From Yoonia vestfoldensis SKA53 (GTDB taxonomy: Bacteria; Pseudomonadota; Alphaproteobacteria; Rhodobacterales; Rhodobacteraceae), in contig NZ_CH672414.1 in NCBI RefSeq assembly GCF_000152785.1, forward strand, positions 2,979,350 to 3,043,349: 64,000 nucleotides of DNA. The letters run 5' to 3'. Of this stretch, positions 24,819 through 34,675 are shown piece after piece (within the stretch, counting starts at the first letter, position 1; each line of letters starts with the position of its first letter). Position numbers and translations under genes: made by a program. The notes under the pieces were generated by a model, which was given only the letters and a program-made list of their open reading frames with translations, did not search any database and was not told where the DNA came from.

Positions 24819-27572
24819 TCATTGCCCGAGCCGGTCAAGCAGGTCCGGCACATGCACCTGATCTGATTTATAATTCCCGGTCAGCACATGCATGATCAGG
24901 TTGACGCCAAACCGCAGCGCGATTTCACGCTGGCGTTCGCCTGCCGCGCCGCGCCCGACAGGGAACATCGGCGCGCCGTTCGCCGTCACAGCCCAAGCGC
25001 GCGCCCAGTCATTGCCGCCGATCACCACCGGCGTCACCCCGTCGTTGAGATTGCGAAACGGCATCCCGTCGATCTGCACCGCATCCAGAGGGGCGGCCTC
25101 GACCCAGACATCGCGGCTGGCGTGGCGGCCCGGAAAATCCTGCAACAGATAAAACGTGCGCGTCAGCACATGGTCGGGCGGGATCGGTGCAAGGCGCGGA
25201 ATATCCAGCGACCGCGCAATCGCCTGCAAACGCGCCCCTTCGGGCGAGCCTGACCCGAACCGCGCGGTATCGGCGTCGCGGGTGTCGAACAGGATCATCC
25301 CGCCGCTGCGCAGATAGCGGTTCAGCTTGCCATAGGCGTCGCGGCTGGGCAGCGGCTGATCGGCCGTGACGGGCCAGTACAGAAACGGAAAGAACGCCAG
25401 TTCGTCGGTTTCGATATTCACGCCCATCGGGGCGGCAGGTTCGATTGATGTGCGCCGGAACAAGGTCTGCGACAGGCCCAACAGGCCCGCGGCCGTCACT
25501 TCGTCAACCTGCGGATCGCCGGTCAGCACATGGGCCAGCACCACCTCGGAGGTGGCCTGGATGGCGAAATCCTCGGGGGTTTGGGCCTGCGCCTTTGGGG
25601 CAAGGGCCAGCGCCAGCATCAGGGCCACCGCCACATCCGCGCGCGGCCCGCGCAGACGGCCCCCCACGGCCAGTGACGCGATGATATCGACCAGCAACAG
25701 CGCCAGTGCTGCGCCCAAAAGCCAGCCTTTGAGCGCCGTGGCACGCAGGACGTCCATCCCTTCAACAGCGATCCGCGCAGGCCAGCCCGCAGGGGTCAGC
25801 ACCGTATCCGGCCCGATCACATTGACCGCGATCTGGCGGTCGCGCGTGGCGTAAAGCCCGGGGCGCAATTGCGGTCCGGTGACGCCAGCGCCCAGCAGCT
25901 CGCCCGCGACACCGGCCAGATCGCGTCCGTCCTGCAAACGCCCGTAGGCATCAAGCAATTCCTGCGGTTGCCATACCGTGCCTGCCAGTTCTGCGGCCTC
26001 AGGCGCGGCAGGGCGGCTCGATACGGCCAGCCGTTCCAGCATCTGCACGAAAAGGCCGGACAATGGCAGGCTCGACCATTCGGCATTCGCCGTGACATGG
26101 ACCAGCACGATTTGTCCGTCACCGCTGAACTTGCGTGTGACCAGCGGCGTGCCATCGGCCAGCTGCGCGATCACGCGCTCAGCCAGCGTCGGGTCGGGTT
26201 GCGCCATGACCTGACTGGTGACGGTCACGTCCTCGGGGATGGTCAGGCCAAAGAACGGCGTGTCGGTGGCAAAGGGGGCCAGCGCTTTGGGTTCGCCCCA
26301 GCTCATCGCGCCACCGACGCTGCGCCCGCCGTCGCGCAGGCGCACGGGCAACAATGGGTCCTCGGCGCTGCGGCCCACGTCAGAGGCGGCCAGACGCGGC
26401 CCCGCGAACCGCAACAGAAGCCCACCCTGATCGACCCAATCGACGATGCCCTGCGCCTCGATATCGGTCAGGATCGCGACATCGGCCAGCACGATCAAAT
26501 CGGGATTGGCCAGCAGCACATCGGCCAGATCACCGTCGATCAGGTCTGCGGTCGGCTCTAGCGCCTCGCGCAGATAGAAAAGCTGTGACAACAGGTCCAG
26601 CCCTTCGCGTATGTCGCGCCCTGCGATCAGCGCCACCTCGCGCCGGCGCAGGGCATCGTCGCCAAGGCTGACGGCGGCGGCAGACCGCGTGCCGGTCAAT
26701 TCGAAGCGCGTGATCCGGTTGCGCAATTCAGGCGGCAGGTCGAGCGTGGCTTCCGCCACCTCTTGCCCCGCCGCGAATGTCAGCGGCACATTGGCCAGCG
26801 CCCGTTCCACGCCTGCGGGATCAAGGCCGATGGCGGTGACGGTTGTATCGCTTGGCGCGCCGATGGGGGTGCGCGTCGCGCTCACACGGACCTCGCCGTC
26901 CTCATAGCGTGCGGGGCGCAGGCCGGTCACCTGACGTGGGGTCTGGAACACGGTCACATTGCCCGCCGCCTCGAAGGCGGAGAGCAGGTCGTCGCGGCCC
27001 GGATAATCCAACCCGTCGCTGATCCAATAGGTCTCAAACCCGCCCTGATCCGCAAAATAGGCGGCGGCATCGGCGGGTTGCCACGGCTGGGGTTGCAGGT
27101 TCGCCAACCGGTCCTGCCATGCGCTGGGTGGCGCAAAGGGCAAGGGCTCGGCCAGTGGCAGGTCTGTCAGCGTCACCACGGCGACGCGGCGTTCGTTGAC
27201 GGACGCCTCGGTCAACAGCGCCGCCACACGGTCGCTTTTCGCCTGCCAGTCGGGCGCGCCCGCCCATGTGCCATCAAGGGCGATCACCAGATCACCGCGC
27301 CCGTCGCGGGCCTGTTGCGGGTTCAGCACGGGGCCGGCAAAGCCGACAATGACAGCCGCGATGGCCAGCAGACGCAACAAGAGCAGCCACCATGGGGTGC
27401 GGTCGGACTGGCTTTCGTCATCGCTCAGACCCAGCAGCAGCACCACACCGGGGAACCGGCGCCGCACGGGGGCAGGCGGCACAGCGCGCAGCACTATCCA
27501 AAGGATCGGCAGGGCGATCAGCCCCAGCAGCAGCATCGGGGCTGCAAATCCGATGGGTCCGATCATAAACAT
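24819..27572 (-). CDS. BatA-type N-terminal / DUF4159 membrane protein
   Basis: The 917-residue protein starts with two BatA-type membrane helices (LLLLGLIALPILWIVLRAVPP and, after RTPWW, a second), has a VWA-like segment with LVIALDGTWAG, a middle GATase-like part (LLANPDLIVLADVAIL), further helices near residues 630-690, and a C-terminal DUF4159 domain (FFPFLYWPVTADQPLPS, GGMILFDTRDAD). It probably acts with MoxR and the DUF58 protein at the inner membrane. The ATG at 27572 overlaps the DUF58 stop by one base (TGATG), indicating translational coupling. Confidence 0.88.
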   Translation of the reverse strand: MFMIGPIGFAAPMLLLGLIALPILWIVLRAVPPAPVRRRFPGVVLLLGLSDDESQSDRTPWWLLLLRLLAIAAVIVGFAGPVLNPQQARDGRGDLVIALDGTWAGAPDWQAKSDRVAALLTEASVNERRVAVVTLTDLPLAEPLPFAPPSAWQDRLANLQPQPWQPADAAAYFADQGGFETYWISDGLDYPGRDDLLSAFEAAGNVTVFQTPRQVTGLRPARYEDGEVRVSATRTPIGAPSDTTVTAIGLDPAGVERALANVPLTFAAGQEVAEATLDLPPELRNRITRFELTGTRSAAAVSLGDDALRRREVALIAGRDIREGLDLLSQLFYLREALEPTADLIDGDLADVLLANPDLIVLADVAILTDIEAQGIVDWVDQGGLLLRFAGPRLAASDVGRSAEDPLLPVRLRDGGRSVGGAMSWGEPKALAPFATDTPFFGLTIPEDVTVTSQVMAQPDPTLAERVIAQLADGTPLVTRKFSGDGQIVLVHVTANAEWSSLPLSGLFVQMLERLAVSSRPAAPEAAELAGTVWQPQELLDAYGRLQDGRDLAGVAGELLGAGVTGPQLRPGLYATRDRQIAVNVIGPDTVLTPAGWPARIAVEGMDVLRATALKGWLLGAALALLLVDIIASLAVGGRLRGPRADVAVALMLALALAPKAQAQTPEDFAIQATSEVVLAHVLTGDPQVDEVTAAGLLGLSQTLFRRTSIEPAAPMGVNIETDELAFFPFLYWPVTADQPLPSRDAYGKLNRYLRSGGMILFDTRDADTARFGSGSPEGARLQAIARSLDIPRLAPIPPDHVLTRTFYLLQDFPGRHASRDVWVEAAPLDAVQIDGMPFRNLNDGVTPVVIGGNDWARAWAVTANGAPMFPVGRGAAGERQREIALRFGVNLIMHVLTGNYKSDQVHVPDLLDRLGQ

Positions 27573-28441
27573 CAGCGCCGCCTTTCCAGCGCGCCATAAA
27601 GCCACAGCAACGCCTGTGTTGCCGACTGGCCGGTATGATGGGTGTGAAACTGCCAGCCAGTCATGCGCGCAAGCTGCGCCAGCTCGACCTTGCGGGCCGC
27701 CAACCTGTCCAGATAGCGTGACTTGAGATCGCGGGCGCGCAGCGTCTCGTGCTGGACGCTGCCGGTCATGGATTGAAAGATCGTGCGCCCGTCAAACGGA
27801 AATACCTCTTCCTGTGGGTCAAGCACCTGCAGCAGCGCGCCTTTGACACCGCGATCCGCGGCGCGGGCCAGCGCGTCGCGCACCCCGTCGATATTGCCCA
27901 GAAAGTCGCTGACAAACAGCGCGCGCGCATGCGGCAACAGGCCGGTCGCATCGGGTGATCCGTGGTCGGTCGCGGCCTGTTCGGACAGAATCTGCGCCAT
28001 CTGTTGCAATTGCGCGCCTCCGCGCCGTGGTGGCAGGCGCAGACCGGTCAGCCCGACGCGTTCCCCGCCGCGGATCAGCAACACCGCCAGCGCCATCGCC
28101 AGAATGCGCGCGCGATCACCCTTGGTCGCGTGATCGTCGGACGCGAAACCCATAGACGCGCCCTGATCGACCCAAAGGATCACTGATTGCGCGATCTGCC
28201 ATTCCTTGTCCTGCACAAAGCGCGCATCCGACCTTGCCGATCGGCGCCAGTCTATGCTGCGCGCGGCATCATGGGTCTGTGCAGGGCGGTATTGCCAGAA
28301 CGTATCGCCGGTGCCCGCCCGCCTGCGCCCGTGGTCGCCCAGCAGGACGGTCGCGGCCAGATGCTCTGCCTCGGCCAGCAGGGGCGGCAGATGCGCGGCA
28401 AGCGTTTCCGCCTGCGACCGGAGCGTCAGCGCTGTTGTCAT
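27572..28441 (-). CDS. DUF58-domain protein
   Basis: This 289-residue protein has the DUF58 core: [13 protein letters not shown] followed by [19 protein letters not shown], a VWA-like metal-binding-region strand. DUF58 proteins are regular partners of MoxR AAA+ ATPases and are thought to be part of the substrate or adaptor complex. It overlaps moxR by 4 nt upstream and the BatA/DUF4159 gene by 1 nt downstream. Confidence 0.92.
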   Translation of the reverse strand: MTTALTLRSQAETLAAHLPPLLAEAEHLAATVLLGDHGRRRAGTGDTFWQYRPAQTHDAARSIDWRRSARSDARFVQDKEWQIAQSVILWVDQGASMGFASDDHATKGDRARILAMALAVLLIRGGERVGLTGLRLPPRRGGAQLQQMAQILSEQAATDHGSPDATGLLPHARALFVSDFLGNIDGVRDALARAADRGVKGALLQVLDPQEEVFPFDGRTIFQSMTGSVQHETLRARDLKSRYLDRLAARKVELAQLARMTGWQFHTHHTGQSATQALLWLYGALERRR

Positions 28442-29445
28442 GCCGCCGCTGTGACCCGTGTAATCTGGCCTGCGACCTCGTTGATGATGGATTGCACATC
28501 CTCGCCGCGCGCGCGGGCGGCAAAGGACAGCGCCATGCGATGTTCCAGCACCGGCACTGCCATGTTGCGCACATCCTCTGCCGATGGGACCAAGCGGCCA
28601 TCGAGCAAGGCCGAGGCGCGCACCGTCAGCATCAGCGCCTGTGCGGCACGCGGGCCGGGGCCCCAGCTGACATTTTGGCGGATTACATCGGGGGCGGTCG
28701 CATCATCGGGACGGCAGGCGCGCACCAGATCAAGGATCATCTCGAGGATATGTTCGCCCACCGGCATCCGGCGCAGCAGTGCTTGCGCGGCCAGAAGTTC
28801 GCCCGCGCTGAACACGGGCTTGACCTGCGCATCCTCGGTGCCTGTGGTGGCGATCAGGATGTCTTTTTCGGTCTGCCGGTCGGGGTAGGGCACGTCGATC
28901 TGGACAAGAAACCGGTCAAGCTGCGCCTCTGGCAGGGGATAGGTGCCTTCCTGTTCCAGCGGGTTTTGCGTGGCCAGCACATGGAACGGCACGCCAAGCG
29001 GACGGTGCTGGCCTGCGATGGTCACTTCTTTTTCTTGCATCGCCTGCAGCAGCGCCGATTGCGTGCGGGGGCTGGCGCGGTTGATTTCATCGGCCATCAG
29101 CAACTGGCAGAACACAGGCCCTTCGATAAACCGGAACGCACGGCTGCCGTCGGCGGCTGTTTCCAACACTTCAGAGCCCAGAATATCCGCTGGCATCAGG
29201 TCAGGCGTGAACTGGATACGGTTGCCCTGCAGGCCCATGACGGTGGACAAAGCATCCACCAGCCGCGTCTTGCCAAGGCCGGGCAGGCCGATCAGCACCG
29301 CATGGCCACCGCAGACCAGCGCCGACAATGTCAGGTCCACGACGCGGCGCTGGCCGATGAAACGGGCGGCGATACTGTCGCGCGCGGCACCCAGTTTTGC
29401 ACCCAGTGCGTCTATCTGTGCGACAAGATCGGCGTCGTCGGCCAT
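28438..29445 (-). CDS. MoxR-family AAA+ ATPase
   Basis: The 335-residue ATPase has Walker A GLPGLGKT (residues 53-60), Walker [10 protein letters not shown] (from 115) and sensor [22 protein letters not shown], the standard MoxR core. MoxR proteins act as chaperones that mature metal enzymes or membrane complexes together with VWA proteins. It is first in a four-gene leftward operon. The divergent gene 70 bp away encodes a DUF1285 protein, a neighbour often seen beside this cluster in alphaproteobacteria. Confidence 0.95.
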   Translation of the reverse strand: MADDADLVAQIDALGAKLGAARDSIAARFIGQRRVVDLTLSALVCGGHAVLIGLPGLGKTRLVDALSTVMGLQGNRIQFTPDLMPADILGSEVLETAADGSRAFRFIEGPVFCQLLMADEINRASPRTQSALLQAMQEKEVTIAGQHRPLGVPFHVLATQNPLEQEGTYPLPEAQLDRFLVQIDVPYPDRQTEKDILIATTGTEDAQVKPVFSAGELLAAQALLRRMPVGEHILEMILDLVRACRPDDATAPDVIRQNVSWGPGPRAAQALMLTVRASALLDGRLVPSAEDVRNMAVPVLEHRMALSFAARARGEDVQSIINEVAGQITRVTAAA

Positions 29446-29514
29446 GACTTTCCCCTTGGATTACCTATATGCTGCAAGAGAACAGATAATCCTGATGATC
29501 CCAATGGCAAAAGA

Positions 29515-30102
29515 ATGACCACACAAAAGATTGTTGCCCCCACCGCCGAAGGACTGGCCCAAAGCGTGCTTGCCGCGCAAAAAGCCGGTCCAAAAGGCGG
29601 ATTGCCGCCGGTCCATCTGTGGAACCCGCCACATTGCGGGGATATCGACATGCGCATCGCGCGCGACGGGACGTGGTTTTACATGGGCACGCCCATCGGG
29701 CGGCCCGCGCTGGTGCGGCTGTTTTCGACCATCCTGCGGCGCGACGGGGATGATTATGTGCTGGTCACACCGGTCGAAAAGGTGGGCATCACAGTCGATG
29801 ACGCGCCTTTCGTCGCGGTGGATGTGGACCGCGACGGTGACGGGCTGATTTTTACCACCAATGTGGGCGATACCGTCACCGCTGGCCCCGACACCCCGAT
29901 CCGCGTGATGCGCGATCCGCAAACCGCAGAGCCGTCACCCTATGTGCTGGTCCGCGCGAACCTGGAGGCGCTGATCGACCGCAAGTCGTTCTACCGGCTG
30001 GTCGATCTGGGCGAACATGCCGAGCACGAGGGCGAGCGTTGGTTCGGCGTGCGGTCGCAGGGCGCGTTCTTTGCGATCATTCCTTCGGCGGAGTTGGGGT
30101 AG
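29515..30102 (+). CDS. DUF1285-domain protein
   Basis: The 195-residue soluble protein contains the DUF1285 pattern [29 protein letters not shown] and [24 protein letters not shown]. Its function is unknown; its regular place next to moxR suggests a link to that system. The ATG at 29515 follows a purine-rich GGCAAAAGA. A long in-frame extension to 28234 is antisense to moxR and was not used. Confidence 0.88.
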   Translation: MTTQKIVAPTAEGLAQSVLAAQKAGPKGGLPPVHLWNPPHCGDIDMRIARDGTWFYMGTPIGRPALVRLFSTILRRDGDDYVLVTPVEKVGITVDDAPFVAVDVDRDGDGLIFTTNVGDTVTAGPDTPIRVMRDPQTAEPSPYVLVRANLEALIDRKSFYRLVDLGEHAEHEGERWFGVRSQGAFFAIIPSAELG

Positions 30103-30178
30103 GGAGCGAACGCTGTATGACGGCTTTGAGCACCTCGCAGTCATTGCGCCATCCTCGGATCATGCTAATGAACAGTAG

Positions 30179-30901
30179 ATGAAAAAATACACTATCCGAC
30201 ACGACAAGGACGAAGCGAAAGGAGCTTTCAGGGGCGATGGACGTCTTGCCTTTGGTATAACCTTGGGTGTCTTGGGTGTTGTTCTTGCATTCATCGCATT
30301 TGAGTTTTTTGCTGGTGTTAAAGATCGGTCTGAATACCTGCATATTGCACCGCTGATTATTTCGTTATTGGTTGCGGCAGGCTCAACATACTTCGCAGCT
30401 TACGCACTACTGGAGCAGCGTCGGGCGCGCGAAGCCAGCACTGATCCAGTTTTGATTGTCCATCTTGGTCAACGATCAGATGCTCGAGAATTGATTACCT
30501 TCAATGTTACAAATGTTGGCGCTGGAGCGGCCCTCAACGTTCTTCTCGATGTTGATGAACCTGACGACGATAATGACGACCGCCCGAAGCGGAACTACCT
30601 GCGCCAAATATTCAAACCGCACCATCCATTTGCGGTAATCCTACAAGGAAACTCGATAGCGTTAGATTTTGCATTGGGATGGTTCCTTTTGGGGCAAGAG
30701 TGTTCTGGGCAAATCGATAGGGAGAAGCCGCAACATCCTTTGCCTCCTTTTCAGGCTAGGCTGTCATATGAAGACCTCGCCGGTGGTAAGTACGAGAGCG
30801 AGTTCACAATCGATGTCCGCGAGTTACGCGGACTAGGTGCAAGCAAGTCTCCAGAGATGCGAATGGTGACTGCCCTCGAAACGATCGCAAAGAAAAGCTG
30901 A
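30179..30901 (+). CDS. Unknown membrane protein in an AT-richer islet
   Basis: This 240-residue protein is not one I recognise. It has two membrane segments (about residues 24-45 and 57-78) and a soluble domain of roughly 160 residues with a beta-rich start (LITFNVTNVGAGAALNVLLDV) and an acidic patch DEPDDDNDDR. The FNVTNVGAGAA pattern resembles small membrane proteins found at variable loci. Its base composition is clearly lower in GC than its neighbours and it uses ATA and TTA codons that they avoid, so recent transfer is likely. The ribosome-binding site is poor. It is flanked by non-coding DNA of similar composition. Confidence 0.7.
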   Translation: MKKYTIRHDKDEAKGAFRGDGRLAFGITLGVLGVVLAFIAFEFFAGVKDRSEYLHIAPLIISLLVAAGSTYFAAYALLEQRRAREASTDPVLIVHLGQRSDARELITFNVTNVGAGAALNVLLDVDEPDDDNDDRPKRNYLRQIFKPHHPFAVILQGNSIALDFALGWFLLGQECSGQIDREKPQHPLPPFQARLSYEDLAGGKYESEFTIDVRELRGLGASKSPEMRMVTALETIAKKS

Positions 30902-31051
30902 CAGGGAAGCAGAAATCGAGTAACCGCTTCTCTCCATAAACCAACTTCTGTACCTGGTAGCTGACGGTTCATCCCCCCACACACACGCAAATGTAACTGG
31001 CACCTCCCGCGCCCTGACTTATCCTTGGTTCAAGCAACAAAAGGATCTGCC

Positions 31052-32062
31052 ATGCCGATGCTGGGACGCCGCGCTGTCTTGTTGGGGGCTGCGGCCATGG
31101 TCGGAACGCCGCTGATCGCACAATCGGACCCTTGGGCCGCTGTGGCCGAGAGTGCGCGCGCGCTTGACCAGTGCCGCGCCATCGTGATCCGCCAGTCGGG
31201 GGCAGAGGTTTTGTCGCAGGCGTTTCGCGGGCCGTCGCTGGGCGCTGCGGTGCCAGTGAAATCGGTGTCCAAGACCATCGTCGCGGCCTTGACGGGGGCG
31301 GCGTTGGATCGGGGCGAATTGCCCTCGCTCGCGGCGACATTGGGCGAGGTTGCGCCGAAGTTGATCCCTGCCGGGGCCGATCCGCGTGTGGCGGGGATCA
31401 CTGTGGAAAACCTTGTCACCATGCAGGCGGGGTTGGAACGCACGTCGGGGGGCAATTACGGGGCTTGGGTGAACAGCCGCAACTGGGTTGCCAATGCGTT
31501 ATCGCGGCCATTCGTGGCGGAACCGGGGGCGCAGATGCTCTATTCCACGGGGTCGTTTCATGTGCTGGGTGCGGTGCTGTCCGAAGTGTCGGGGCGGTCC
31601 TTGCTGGATCTTGCGCGCGCGCGCCTTGGCGCACCTTTGGGCATCGAAATCCCCGCATGGACCCGCGATCCGCAGGGGCGCTATCTGGGTGGCAATGAAA
31701 TGGCGCTGACGCTGGATGGCATGGCGCGGTTTGGCGAGATGTACCGCATGGGCGGCCAGTATGACGGCGCGCAGGTGCTGTCTGCCGATTGGGTCGCGCG
31801 GTCGCTGGAGCCGCGGACAAGGTCACAGTTCTCGGGCCTCAGCTATGGCTATGGCTGGTTTCTGGGGCAGGCGGCGGGTGTCGATTATGCGCTGGCGCGC
31901 GGCTATGGCGGGCAGGTCATTTGCACCGTGCCGGCGCTGGAAACCACGCTGGCGCTGACATCTGACCCGAACCTGCCCGCGCGGTCGGGCGGACATTTCG
32001 GCGATATCATGCGGTTGATTGAGGATGATGTGATCCCCGTCGCGCGCCGGCAGTTGGGGTAA
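31052..32062 (+). CDS. Serine hydrolase of the beta-lactamase/transpeptidase fold (class C type)
   Basis: The 336-residue protein starts with a twin-arginine-like or Sec signal (GRRAVLLGAAAMVG). It has the SxxK nucleophile motif SVSK, the second motif YST in QMLYSTGSFH, and a C-terminal RGYGGQ at the place of the KTG box. Such proteins include esterases, D-aminopeptidases and 6-aminohexanoate-dimer hydrolases, and true beta-lactamase activity should not be assumed. It is located in the periplasm or on the membrane. A GGCGGGGC-AA-GCCCCGCC hairpin follows the stop. Confidence 0.88.
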   Translation: MPMLGRRAVLLGAAAMVGTPLIAQSDPWAAVAESARALDQCRAIVIRQSGAEVLSQAFRGPSLGAAVPVKSVSKTIVAALTGAALDRGELPSLAATLGEVAPKLIPAGADPRVAGITVENLVTMQAGLERTSGGNYGAWVNSRNWVANALSRPFVAEPGAQMLYSTGSFHVLGAVLSEVSGRSLLDLARARLGAPLGIEIPAWTRDPQGRYLGGNEMALTLDGMARFGEMYRMGGQYDGAQVLSADWVARSLEPRTRSQFSGLSYGYGWFLGQAAGVDYALARGYGGQVICTVPALETTLALTSDPNLPARSGGHFGDIMRLIEDDVIPVARRQLG

Positions 32063-32080
32063 GGCGGGGCAAGCCCCGCC
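32063..32080. terminator. Symmetric hairpin between hydrolase and gabD
   Basis: GGCGGGGC and GCCCCGCC are separated by two bases and lie between two convergent stop codons, so the structure may end both transcripts. There is no T-run. Confidence 0.5.
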
Positions 32081-32085
32081 CGACG

Positions 32086-33564
32086 TCAGATACCCGTGCA
32101 GATGTATTTCATCTCCATGTAATCATCCATGCCATGCGATGACCCTTCGCGCCCCAGACCCGATTGCTTGACGCCACCAAACGGGGCGACCTCGGTCGAG
32201 ATGAGGCCGGTGTTCACGCCAACGATGCCATATTCCAGCGCCTCGGCGACGCGGGTCACGCGCGACAGATCCTTGGCATAGAAATAGGACGCAAGGCCAA
32301 AGATCGTGTCATTGGCCTGAAAGATCACGTCGTCTTCATCCTCGAACATGAACAAGGGGGCAAAGGGTCCGAATGTTTCGTCGGTGCTGACCAGCATATC
32401 CTTGGTCGCATGGGTCACGATGGTCGGTTCAAAGAACTGTCCGCCCAGATCATGCACCTTGCCCCCCGTCAGGACCTTGCCACCTTTGGACAGGGCATCG
32501 TCGAGATGTTCCTGCACCTTTTTGATCGCTGCCGGTTCGATCAGCGGGCCAAGCGTGGTACCATCGGCCAACCCGTCACCGACGCGCAGTTTTTCAACCG
32601 CGACCTTCAGCTTGGCAGCAAAGGCGTCATAGACCCCTTTTTGCACATAGATCCGGTTGGCGCAGACGCAGGTCTGGCCGTTGTTGCGGAATTTGCACGC
32701 GATGGCCCCTTCAACGGCGGCGTCCAGATCCGCATCATCGAACACGATGAAAGGCGCGTTGCCGCCCAGTTCCATGGAACATTTCATCACCTGATCGGCG
32801 GCCTGTTTCAAAAGGATGCGCCCCACTTCGGTCGATCCCGTAAAGGTCAGTTTGCGCACGATCGGGTTTTCGCAGAATTCCTTGCCGATCTCTGACGCGG
32901 AGTTCGAGGTCACGACCGAAAACAGCCCCTTTGGTACGCCCGCTTCTTCGGCCAGTTTCGCCATGGCAAGCGCCGACAAAGGGGTCAGCGAGGCAGGGCG
33001 CACGACGAAGGCGCAGCCAGCAGCCAGTGCAGGAGCGACTTTGCGCGCAATCATCGCATTGGGAAAATTCCAAGGCGTGATCCCGGCGGCCACCCCGATG
33101 GGCTGCTTGATCACGGCGATGCGTTTGTCGGCCATATGGCCGAGGATGGTCTGGCCATAGACGCGTTTGGCCTCTTCGCCGAACCATTCCACGAAAGACG
33201 CGCCATAGGCGACTTCGCCGCGCGCTTCGGCCAAAGGTTTGCCTTGTTCCGACGTCATGATGATCGCCAGATCTTCTTGGTTTTCCATCATCAGGTCGTA
33301 CCATTTGCGCAGCACCTTGGCGCGGTCCTTGGCGGCAAGGGCGGCCCATGGTTTTTGTGCTTTTTGCGCGGCGTCAATCGCTTGGGCGACTTCGGCGCGG
33401 CTGAGGTCAGGGACATGCGCGATCACGTCACCGCGTGCGGGGTTCATAACGGCAAAGGTCGCCCCACTGGCGGCCTGTTTCCATTCGCCACCGACAAACG
33501 CGGCGTCACAGACCAGATCGGGACGGCGCAGCATGGATTTCAGGTTGGTCGTTTCATCAAGCAT
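32086..33564 (-). CDS. gabD: NAD(P)-dependent succinate-semialdehyde dehydrogenase
   Basis: The 492-residue aldehyde dehydrogenase oxidises succinate semialdehyde to succinate in GABA breakdown. Catalytic Cys299 (GQTCVCANR), general base Glu265 (MELGGN) and the oxyanion Asn167 (PWNFP) are present, and the sequence follows GabD closely (KFRNNGQTCVCANRIYVQ). One cofactor residue is changed: the usual Lys of the KPAS motif is Arg189 (VVRPASLTP). The start at 33564 is the only ATG that keeps the full N-terminus. The convergent hydrolase gene ends 23 bp away. Confidence 0.95.
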   Translation of the reverse strand: MLDETTNLKSMLRRPDLVCDAAFVGGEWKQAASGATFAVMNPARGDVIAHVPDLSRAEVAQAIDAAQKAQKPWAALAAKDRAKVLRKWYDLMMENQEDLAIIMTSEQGKPLAEARGEVAYGASFVEWFGEEAKRVYGQTILGHMADKRIAVIKQPIGVAAGITPWNFPNAMIARKVAPALAAGCAFVVRPASLTPLSALAMAKLAEEAGVPKGLFSVVTSNSASEIGKEFCENPIVRKLTFTGSTEVGRILLKQAADQVMKCSMELGGNAPFIVFDDADLDAAVEGAIACKFRNNGQTCVCANRIYVQKGVYDAFAAKLKVAVEKLRVGDGLADGTTLGPLIEPAAIKKVQEHLDDALSKGGKVLTGGKVHDLGGQFFEPTIVTHATKDMLVSTDETFGPFAPLFMFEDEDDVIFQANDTIFGLASYFYAKDLSRVTRVAEALEYGIVGVNTGLISTEVAPFGGVKQSGLGREGSSHGMDDYMEMKYICTGI

Positions 33565-33632
33565 GATAGTCTCCTTTGACTTTCGCCCAATGTGGCCCCT
33601 GTATGGGGCAAAGGTAAAGGGGGGACCGGCAG

Positions 33633-34406
33633 ATGGAACTCGATGATGCTTATGCGAATGCGGCCCATATTCCGGGTGGTGCCGATTATCCCGATCGCTG
33701 GGCGGCGCAGGCCGCCGCGTTCCGCAGTGCCGCGCGCTGCGAGCTGGATCTGGATTACGGCGAAACCGACCGGCTGCGGTTCGATCTGTTCCACCCGGAC
33801 AGGCTGGCGCGCGGGGTCGTGATTTTCGTGCATGGCGGCTATTGGCTGCGGTTCGACAAATCCTATTGGTCGCATCTGGCGGCGGGGCCGCTGGCGCAGG
33901 GCTGGGCGGTGGCGATGCCGTCTTATGATCTTTGCCCCACGGTCGGCATCGCGCAGATCGGTGACCAGATCGCGCGCGCCATCGATGTGATCGCGCGGCG
34001 CGTGCCGGGGCCGGTCCGGCTGGTCGGGCATTCGGCGGGCGGGCAATTGGTGGCCCGCGTGATGGCGCCGCGCGATGGCGCGGACTGGCAGCAGCGCGTG
34101 GCCTGTGTCGTGCCGGTCTCGCCGGTTGCTGATCTGGCCCCGTTGATGCGGACCTCGATGAACAAGGATCTGGGCATCACCCCCGCCATCGCGCAGGCCG
34201 AAAGTCCCGTGCATCTGCCGCCGCCCCCCTGTCCGGTGACCGTCTGGGTCGGCGGTGCAGAACGCCCTGTTTTTCTGGAACAGGCCGATTTGCTGGCGCA
34301 GGCATGGGCCGCGCCGCTGGTTACGGTGCCGCTGCGCCATCACTTTGATGTGATTGAGGACCTTGGTCTGCCCGACAGCGACCTGACCCGCGCTGTGCTG
34401 GCGTGA
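33633..34406 (+). CDS. Alpha/beta hydrolase, kynurenine-formamidase (HGGXW) type
   Basis: This 257-residue hydrolase has HGGYW at 67-71, which forms the oxyanion hole, and the nucleophile elbow GHSAGG with Ser134; Asp and His of the triad lie near the C-terminus (LRHHFDVIEDL includes the histidine). The HGGXW motif marks animal-type kynurenine formamidases and related carboxylesterases. No tryptophan-catabolism genes are nearby, so the substrate is open. It starts 69 bp from the divergent gabD. A hairpin and a dispersed motif copy follow. Confidence 0.85.
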   Translation: MELDDAYANAAHIPGGADYPDRWAAQAAAFRSAARCELDLDYGETDRLRFDLFHPDRLARGVVIFVHGGYWLRFDKSYWSHLAAGPLAQGWAVAMPSYDLCPTVGIAQIGDQIARAIDVIARRVPGPVRLVGHSAGGQLVARVMAPRDGADWQQRVACVVPVSPVADLAPLMRTSMNKDLGITPAIAQAESPVHLPPPPCPVTVWVGGAERPVFLEQADLLAQAWAAPLVTVPLRHHFDVIEDLGLPDSDLTRAVLA

Positions 34407-34410
34407 TTGT

Positions 34411-34433
34411 TTCACATTCCGCTGGAATGTGAA
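34411..34433 (+). terminator. Hairpin after the HGGYW hydrolase
   Basis: TTCACATTCC and GGAATGTGAA are perfect arms around GCT, five bases after the stop codon. The dispersed motif follows immediately. Confidence 0.55.
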
Positions 34434-34434
34434 T

Positions 34435-34467
34435 GCCTCCGGCGGGAGTATTTTTGGAAAAAAGAAG
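34435..34467 (+). repeat. Dispersed intergenic motif after a hairpin
   Basis: The copy reads GCCTCCGGCGGGAGTATTTT, then TGGAAAAAAGAAG. It lies directly after the hairpin at 34411-34433 and in the same orientation as the preceding gene. Confidence 0.7.
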
Positions 34468-34675
34468 TTGCAAGATGCAGACCTGCGCCTGCCGACCGTG
34501 TGAGGCTGCGTTGCAGTGCAGTCGTGCAAGGGCGCTGCGCGGATTTTTGATCTTTCCTCTTGCGCTTGCCACGCCTATAAGACTGCCAAGTTCCCCGACA
34601 ATGTGAACCCGGCCCATGCGGTCTGCCCCTGCAAGGGCTTGGGTAAGGCTTGTCCGTCAGATCAGGAGACCAAAG

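Noticed and set aside
28234..29514. N-terminal extension of the DUF1285 frame
   Set aside because: It would run antisense through most of moxR; the DUF1285 domain starts near the ATG at 29515.
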